From contig CAWELN010000013.1 of the NCBI GenBank assembly GCA_963809795.1, positions 1 to 64,000 on the forward strand: DNA of 64,000 nt, in the 5' to 3' direction. The translations under genes were made by a program, and so were the position numbers. The DNA is from DASUAS01 sp963809795 (GTDB lineage Bacteria > Actinomycetota > Acidimicrobiia > IMCC26256 > DASPTH01). Shown one piece after another: positions 59,513 through 64,000 of the stretch. Under the pieces are notes generated by a model. The model was not told where the DNA came from. It made no database searches and saw only the letters and a program-made list of their open reading frames with translations. The first letter of the stretch is position 1, and every line of letters begins with the position of its first letter.

Positions 59513-61348
59513 TCAGTCGGACGGAGCCGGCGTCGCCGGCCCGGGCTCCGGCACGAACATGTCGAGGTCGATACCGTGTGACCCGTTGCCGTTCGACGCG
59601 GCCGACGCGCCCGCCGTCGCAGGACCGCGGCCGGTCTGCTGGATCCGACCCGGTTGGTAGTAGTAGTAGTAATCGCTCGACGCACCGATGGCGCCGACCA
59701 GCACGACGCCGGCGATCGGGACGTCGAGCCGGTTGAGCAGCTCGATGCTGCGCTCGGCCGCGTCGACGTTGCTGACGCCGACCCGCGCCACGAGGAGCAC
59801 CAGGTCGGCGGAGCTGACCAGCTCGACCGCGTCGTTGGCGGTCAGCAGCGGCGCGGTGTCGAGCAGGATGACATCGAAGCGACCACGCGCGGAGGCAACG
59901 ACCTGGCGTTGCGCGGCGACGACCTGCGCGGGGTTGGAGCGCGGGTCGGAGAGGACGTTGGTGACGACCTTGACCCCTCCGATGCCGGTCTCGTGGACGC
60001 GCCGCGGCTCGTCCTCGAGACCGAAGTACCGGTGGATCGTCGGTCGGCGGAAGTCGCAGTTGACCACGAGCACCGACGACCCGGCTTCTGCGAACACGGC
60101 CGCCAGGTTCGCCGTGGTCGAGGTCTTTCCCTCACTCGGGGACGCCGACGTGATCATGACCACGAGCGGCTCGTCGTGCGCGGGCTCGAAGAGGCTGCCG
60201 CCCGGTCCGGCCATGGTGCCGTTCCTCGACGAGTCGTTCCGCCCGGCTTCGGCCGCGGCCATGGCGGCGCGGCTGAACAGCAGGCTCGAGCGGATCGCAC
60301 GGTAGGCCTCCGCCACTCGCGACAGGGGCACGGTCGCGGCGACGATCTCGCAGTCGCGCTGTTGGACCTTGGTGATCTCGGGGACGTCGGCGAGCACGGG
60401 GAGCGTGAACGCGCCTTCGGCATCGGCGCGGGTCCGGATCCGCCGGTCGAAACGCTGCAGGACGACGGCGAGGGCGACGCCGAGGAGCAGACCGAGGACC
60501 CCGCCCAGCACGCCGCGGGACACCGGTCCGCTCACGGGTGAGCTGGACGACGTCGAGAGGATGGTGTCCGAGTTCGACGCGTCGGAGGTCGAGCCGTTGT
60601 CGGCGGTCAGGTTGTTGCGCGCGGTGGCGCCGAGGTTCAGCCGCGCGTCGTACTCGGCCTTGCCGATCGGTACCGGCTCGGCCTTCTGGAGGGTCTGGAA
60701 CCGGCTGGTCGGCGGACCCTGAGCCGCGAGCGACGCGTACGAGTCGTACGTGATGCGGTACTGGTTGGTCAGCGCGTCGTACTGCGCCTGGATCGTGTCG
60801 CGGTTCGGCGGGTTGGCGATGAGTTGAGCGAACAGCGCGTTCTTCTGCTTGGTGATGTCGTCGAGCCGACCCTGGATGCGGTCGCGGGCCTGGGCGTACG
60901 CGTTCTGTCCGCGCTGGTCGAGGTTGGCGACGAGCTCGACCGCGAACGTGTCGGCCGTCCGCCGGGCTTCGTCGGCGGTCGGTGCGGCGGCGGTGATGGC
61001 GATCGTGGACGTGCCGCTGTTGGTCGTGGTGATGACGTGCTCCGCCAACTGACGGCCGCTCTCGTCGGTCCCGAGCTGCTTCGCCACCAGGTCGGGGACG
61101 TCCCCGGTCGTGGTGTAGATGGCCACCTGGTCGAGGCTCTGGAAGCCGTTGGGCGTGGCCGAGGCGCCGGTGCTCTGGTTGGTCAGGTCGACGACGAGGG
61201 TGGTGGTCGCCTTGTAGAAGGTGCGCGACTTCGTGGTCTTCGAGTCGAACGCGGCGGTGGCGACGCCGACCGCGGCGCCGACCACTGTGAGCGCGAGGAT
61301 GAGCACCCAGTGCCGCCGAAGCGTGCGGAGAATCGCGAGAAGATCCAT
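59513..61348 (-). CDS. Wzz/Wzc-type BY-kinase (polysaccharide co-polymerase and tyrosine autokinase)
   Basis: 611 residues from ATG 61348 (MDLLAILRTLRRHWVLILAL); an ATG at 61390 adds 14 residues. TM1 (about 14-34), an extracytoplasmic Wzz domain (about 40-275), TM2 (VLGGVLGLLLGVALAVVLQR) and a cytoplasmic kinase with Walker A SASPSEGKTSTTANLA, Walker A-prime VLVVNCDFRRP and Walker B VILLDTAPL. Five consecutive Tyr follow SSD near the C-terminus, then a Ser/Asn-rich tail; these are the autophosphorylation sites. Counterpart of the phosphatase at 58937. A second Wzz-like protein without kinase lies at 32413-33390. Confidence 0.92.
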   Translation of the reverse strand: MDLLAILRTLRRHWVLILALTVVGAAVGVATAAFDSKTTKSRTFYKATTTLVVDLTNQSTGASATPNGFQSLDQVAIYTTTGDVPDLVAKQLGTDESGRQLAEHVITTTNSGTSTIAITAAAPTADEARRTADTFAVELVANLDQRGQNAYAQARDRIQGRLDDITKQKNALFAQLIANPPNRDTIQAQYDALTNQYRITYDSYASLAAQGPPTSRFQTLQKAEPVPIGKAEYDARLNLGATARNNLTADNGSTSDASNSDTILSTSSSSPVSGPVSRGVLGGVLGLLLGVALAVVLQRFDRRIRTRADAEGAFTLPVLADVPEITKVQQRDCEIVAATVPLSRVAEAYRAIRSSLLFSRAAMAAAEAGRNDSSRNGTMAGPGGSLFEPAHDEPLVVMITSASPSEGKTSTTANLAAVFAEAGSSVLVVNCDFRRPTIHRYFGLEDEPRRVHETGIGGVKVVTNVLSDPRSNPAQVVAAQRQVVASARGRFDVILLDTAPLLTANDAVELVSSADLVLLVARVGVSNVDAAERSIELLNRLDVPIAGVVLVGAIGASSDYYYYYQPGRIQQTGRGPATAGASAASNGNGSHGIDLDMFVPEPGPATPAPSD

Positions 61349-61391
61349 GGAGAACAAGGCCCTGCGGTCGATCGACGGGCGGCGGGCCATG

Positions 61392-61700
61392 CTACTCCGA
61401 GGGGCTACCGCCACTGTCCGCGGCGGACTCCAACGCCCCGGCGGCATCGAGCGCGCGGAGCGCGGGGCCCAGGTCGCGGGCCACGACGTCCGGAGTCGAG
61501 CCGTAGGCAGCCGCGAGCACCTCGGCCAGCTCGTCCTCGGACCGCCACTCGGCGAGCAGCTGCCACATCGCCGGACCGGTGCCGGCCAGCGTGATCACGT
61601 CGGGGGCGCCGGGCGGCAGCAGCACGACCGCGTCGAGCGAACGCCGCCAGAGCACGCCGGGCCGACGCCGGATGCGGTTCCCCATCGCTCCGGTTGTCAT
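61392..61700 (-). CDS. PqqD-like protein (second copy)
   Basis: 102 residues from ATG 61700. LWRRSLDAVVLLPPGAPDVI, LAGTGPAMWQLLAEW and ELAEVLAAAYGSTPDVVARD then LRALDAAGALE follow the PqqD-type winged-helix pattern (strand pair, then helices ending in LxxxGLLE). It overlaps the first PqqD gene by four bases (ATGA), so the two are translated together. PqqD-like proteins bind leader peptides in RiPP systems; in polysaccharide loci the role is unknown. It differs clearly from the first copy. Confidence 0.7.
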   Translation of the reverse strand: MTTGAMGNRIRRRPGVLWRRSLDAVVLLPPGAPDVITLAGTGPAMWQLLAEWRSEDELAEVLAAAYGSTPDVVARDLGPALRALDAAGALESAADSGGSPSE

Positions 61701-62026
61701 TCCGGGTCCGGGTCGCGCCGCTCGTCGGCCGCGACCCCGTCGAGGAGTCCCTCCGCGCCGAGCTCGCGCACGACGCGCACCGCGTCGGCGAGGACCAACT
61801 CGTACGACAGGCCGAGCTCGTCGCTGATGTCGCGCGCCACGTCCTGCACACGCGCTTCGCCGTCGAAGCACGACCACAGGAGGCTCGCGGTGGGGTTCAG
61901 ATGGTGCAGCCGGTCCTCGTGCTCGTCGAGCAGCACGAGCTCGCCGTCGACCTCGACCGAGTACACCAACGCGGCGCGGGCCGGCACGAACTCGGCATCG
62001 AGGGAACCTGGGCTGCGCTCAGCCAT
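61697..62026 (-). CDS. PqqD-like protein
   Basis: 109 residues from ATG 62026. LVLLDEHEDRLHHLNPTASL, LLWSCFDGEARVQDVARDIS and VRVVRELGAEGLLDGV match the PqqD domain of the fusion at 43073-44782 almost residue for residue in the core (LNPTAxL, FDGEA/LDGEA, VRELGAxGLLxGV). It overlaps the HprK-like gene by eight bases and the second PqqD gene by four. Likely a small adaptor for the kinase-like protein. Confidence 0.85.
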   Translation of the reverse strand: MAERSPGSLDAEFVPARAALVYSVEVDGELVLLDEHEDRLHHLNPTASLLWSCFDGEARVQDVARDISDELGLSYELVLADAVRVVRELGAEGLLDGVAADERRDPDPE

Positions 62027-62862
62027 CGCCGCCCTCCGCCACCAGTGCGTCGACCAGCCGGCACGCGGTGTCGAGATCGCCGACGGTCAGCCGGTAGCAG
62101 TCGACCGACCGGATCACCCGCGCCAGCGCGTCGAGCGAACGCCGCGACTGCTCGTTGAACCGGAAGGTGTTCCGGGCCAGCTCGACCAGGCCTTCGGCGC
62201 GTCCGATCGGCACCAGCGCGGTCGGGGCGTCGGCCGCGTAGCGCGGGAACACGACGTACCCGGCCCGGCACCGCTCTCCGACCGCATCGGGCCGGAACAT
62301 CGACGGCGGGACCTGCCATTGCTCGACGCCATCCGTGGTGGCGGCGGGCGGCGGTGGCGGGGCCAGCTCGGGGAACAGGTGTTGGGACCCCGGGTCGAGC
62401 GACAGGGGCTTGGGGAACGGCTCGATCTCCCCGGTGTCCCAGTCGAAGGCGACCGCTTCGTCGGTGAGGTACGACCAGCCCGAGCGCACCAACCCCGCGG
62501 TCAGGGTGGTCTTCCCCGACTCCATGTGCGCCGGGAACACGCACGCGACGCCGTCACGCACCACACCGCCGGCGTGGCTGGTGACGGAGTAGGCGGGATC
62601 GACCGCCCGCTGGTTGACCCAGTGCACGAGGTTCACGACGAAGGAGCTGGGCGCCGACCGCGTGCAGGACGGTCTCGCCCTCGCATCGCATCTCGACGGC
62701 ATCCGGTTCGTCGCCGGCGGTGACCACCTCGTAGGCGACCGCGTCGCCCGACGGCGCCGCGAAGCCGTCGAGCAGCCACTCGAGGTACTTCCCGAGCGCG
62801 TCGTCGTCGACCGCGAGCGCGAAGTCGAGCGCGAGGGCGTGGAAGCCTCGGGTCACGTACAC
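62019..62862 (-). pseudogene. HprK-like P-loop protein, one frameshift
   Basis: From ATG 62862 the N-domain reads LDFALAVDDDALGKYLEWLL and VAYEVVTAGDEP. Around 62650 one base disrupts the frame. It continues as SSFVVNLVHWVNQRAVDPAY, then GVVRDGVACVFPAHMESGKT (P-loop-like, ending SGKTTLTAG) and SYLTDEAVAFDWDTGEIEPF, plus FRFNEQSRRSLDALARVIRS. This is the HprK-related kinase group seen in some exopolysaccharide and lasso-peptide loci. With the indel corrected the protein has about 280 residues. It precedes the PqqD gene by overlap. Substrate unknown. Confidence 0.7.
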
Positions 62863-62872
62863 CGGGGTCCGA

Positions 62873-63952
62873 TCACTTCAGGATCCGGTGCCAGGCCCGC
62901 CGGAAGTGCCCGGCGGCGTTGAAGCCGCGGGCCGCGAGATATTCGCGCTGCGGGAACATGATCGCCCGAAGGTAGGCGAGCCGGGCTTCCGTCCCCCGCA
63001 GCACGAGGAGCGCGGCGAGCTGACCCGTGAACGCGCGTGCCGGGCCTTCGTGCCATGCGAGCATGCGGCGCTGGTGGGGACTCGGCACGAAGCGACGCGC
63101 CCACTGCACGACCGGTGGTTCGGCAGTGAGGCCGAGCTCGTCCCAGGCCAGGGTGACGGCCCGGGCCACGATCGGTTCGCACTGCCACTCGCGCGCCATG
63201 AGCAGCACGTCGAGCAGGTTGGGCTTCTCCCGATGGACGAGCTGCGCGAGGTCACGCAGCGACATCAGCCGCGGCGGCCAGTCGCCGAATGCCGCCGCGT
63301 AGCTCGCGTGGAGGAGCCGCTGCGGCATCGGGAGCGCCTCGAGCTCGACGATCCCCAGAGGAAACCGGTACGGAGGGGCGAAGAGGTCGTCGAAGCGGAC
63401 GGTGAGGCCGTACGCGCCTTCGACGAACGTGCGGTGGAGGTCCAGCTCGAGACCACCGACCTTCAGCATCACCTCCTTGCCGAAGCGGTCGTCGAACCCG
63501 CGTCGGAGCTCGGGCTGTGGGCGCTCGGCGTCGAAGGCTGTGGTGAGGACCCGGGACGCCCGCGTCAACTCGGACTTGGGCACCAGGAGGTCGACGTCAC
63601 CGAAGACCCGCTCGCTCGGATCGTCGTAGGCGGTGTGGGCGAGCGCGACGCCTTTGAGCACGCGCGAGTCGATGCCGGCGCGGTCGAGCACCGCGGTCGC
63701 GTCGAGCACCAGCCGCTCGATGCGCACGCAGTGGGTGAGCCAGGCCCGGAACGTCACCTCGAACGTGCGCTCCTGTTCGTCGGTCAGGCGCAGCGCGCCG
63801 GCGCGTATCGCCGCCCCGAGCTGACCCAGGAGCCGGTGCTGCTCGCACGACGCGAGGAGCTCGTTGAATTCCTCATCGCTCAACGCGGCGGCGCCGACCG
63901 TCAGGCGCGACGGCAGCCCGTAGGCCGCGATCGCCGCTGCGGCGACCGTCAT
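62873..63952 (-). CDS. Nucleotidyltransferase-fold protein (NTP_transf_5 type)
   Basis: 359 residues from ATG 63952. The nucleotidyltransferase core shows the VLKGVALAHTAYDDPSERVF, GDVDLLVPKSELTRASRVL (DxD metal site) and ELDLHRTFVEG segments typical of the uncharacterised NTP_transf_5 family. The C-terminal half is helical (LLHASYAAAFGDWPPRLMSL). Members appear beside HprK-like and PqqD-like genes in lasso-peptide and polysaccharide loci. It ends ten bases before the HprK-like gene. Confidence 0.8.
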   Translation of the reverse strand: MTVAAAAIAAYGLPSRLTVGAAALSDEEFNELLASCEQHRLLGQLGAAIRAGALRLTDEQERTFEVTFRAWLTHCVRIERLVLDATAVLDRAGIDSRVLKGVALAHTAYDDPSERVFGDVDLLVPKSELTRASRVLTTAFDAERPQPELRRGFDDRFGKEVMLKVGGLELDLHRTFVEGAYGLTVRFDDLFAPPYRFPLGIVELEALPMPQRLLHASYAAAFGDWPPRLMSLRDLAQLVHREKPNLLDVLLMAREWQCEPIVARAVTLAWDELGLTAEPPVVQWARRFVPSPHQRRMLAWHEGPARAFTGQLAALLVLRGTEARLAYLRAIMFPQREYLAARGFNAAGHFRRAWHRILK

Positions 63953-64000
63953 CGTGGCAGGGCGCGTTCCTGCTCGGCGGCGCCGGCATCGGTCTTGCGC
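63949..64000 (-). CDS. C-terminal end of an upstream gene (cut by window edge)
   Basis: The last 17 codons (reading RKTDAGAAEQERALPR, then TGA at 63949-63951) overlap the nucleotidyltransferase start as ATGA, the same coupling used elsewhere in this operon. Nothing can be said about its function. Confidence 0.4.
   Translation of the reverse strand, partial: RKTDAGAAEQERALPR

Noticed and set aside
59657..59672. TAG/TAC-type trinucleotide repeat as a microsatellite
   Set aside because: It encodes the five-Tyr autophosphorylation cluster of the BY-kinase on the minus strand, as expected for that family.

Overview
The window is very GC-rich, densely coded DNA of an actinomycete-like bacterium. 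TA(G/C)nnT -10-like boxes, the tRNA-Arg without an encoded CCA, the DUF4012, CSLREA-type and PqqD/HprK-like families and the proline/alanine-rich secreted proteins fit Actinomycetota, and I would guess class Acidimicrobiia. That assignment is inference; there is no marker gene such as 16S rRNA here.

Layout. (1) 1-7.4 kb is a catabolic/lipid-type neighbourhood: EthD-like protein, enoyl-CoA hydratase, SnoaL-like protein, hotdog thioesterase-like protein, DUF899 protein, two short-chain dehydrogenases, a TetR regulator and a siderophore-interacting (FAD-binding) protein. Almost every gene here is broken by one or more frameshifts, whereas almost nothing downstream is, so these look more like sequencing or assembly indels near a contig end than true decay. 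(2) 7.4-10.5 kb holds an amidohydrolase, a secreted Pro-rich protein, tRNA-Arg(ACG) and an XRE-type regulator. (3) 10.5-37 kb is the first part of a large exopolysaccharide/glycan locus: a polyprenyl-phosphate sugar-phosphotransferase, a Pro/Ala-rich membrane protein, a secreted beta-helix protein, a J-domain protein, an ABC exporter, seven glycosyltransferases or related proteins, two Fe(II)/2-oxoglutarate-type oxygenases, a translationally coupled nucleotide-sugar operon (rfbF, DegT aminotransferase, C-methyltransferase, epimerase), a Wzz-like/Wzy-like pair and two paralogous exported 'WNTPL' proteins. (4) 37-45.6 kb is mixed housekeeping/envelope: HtrA protease, bactofilin-like membrane protein, MarR-ClC pair, a duplicated ABM-fold protein, and a PqqD-redoxin-HprK-like fusion followed by an HD-like protein. 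(5) 45.7-64 kb is the second glycan part: CmcI-type methyltransferase, three GT4 glycosyltransferases, GH15 hydrolase, Tat-secreted small protein, CapD-type dehydratase, a degenerate WecA-like/DUF4012 fusion, a low-molecular-weight phosphatase, a BY-kinase chain-length regulator and an operon of two PqqD-like proteins, an HprK-like protein and a nucleotidyltransferase.

How it fits together. The phosphotransferase would start a repeat unit on undecaprenyl phosphate. The glycosyltransferases, CDP/NDP-sugar genes, methyltransferases and oxygenases would build and decorate it. The Wzz-like/Wzy-like pair would polymerise it, while the BY-kinase and tyrosine phosphatase would set chain length or export. 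The ABC exporter could flip lipid-linked glycan.

The most unusual content is the PqqD/HprK-like module. It occurs twice: once as separate genes beside the BY-kinase (61.4-64 kb), and once as a single polypeptide in which a CxxC redoxin sits between PqqD-like and HprK-like domains and the P-loop has been lost (43.1-44.8 kb). No CRISPR array, insertion sequence or rRNA gene was seen.
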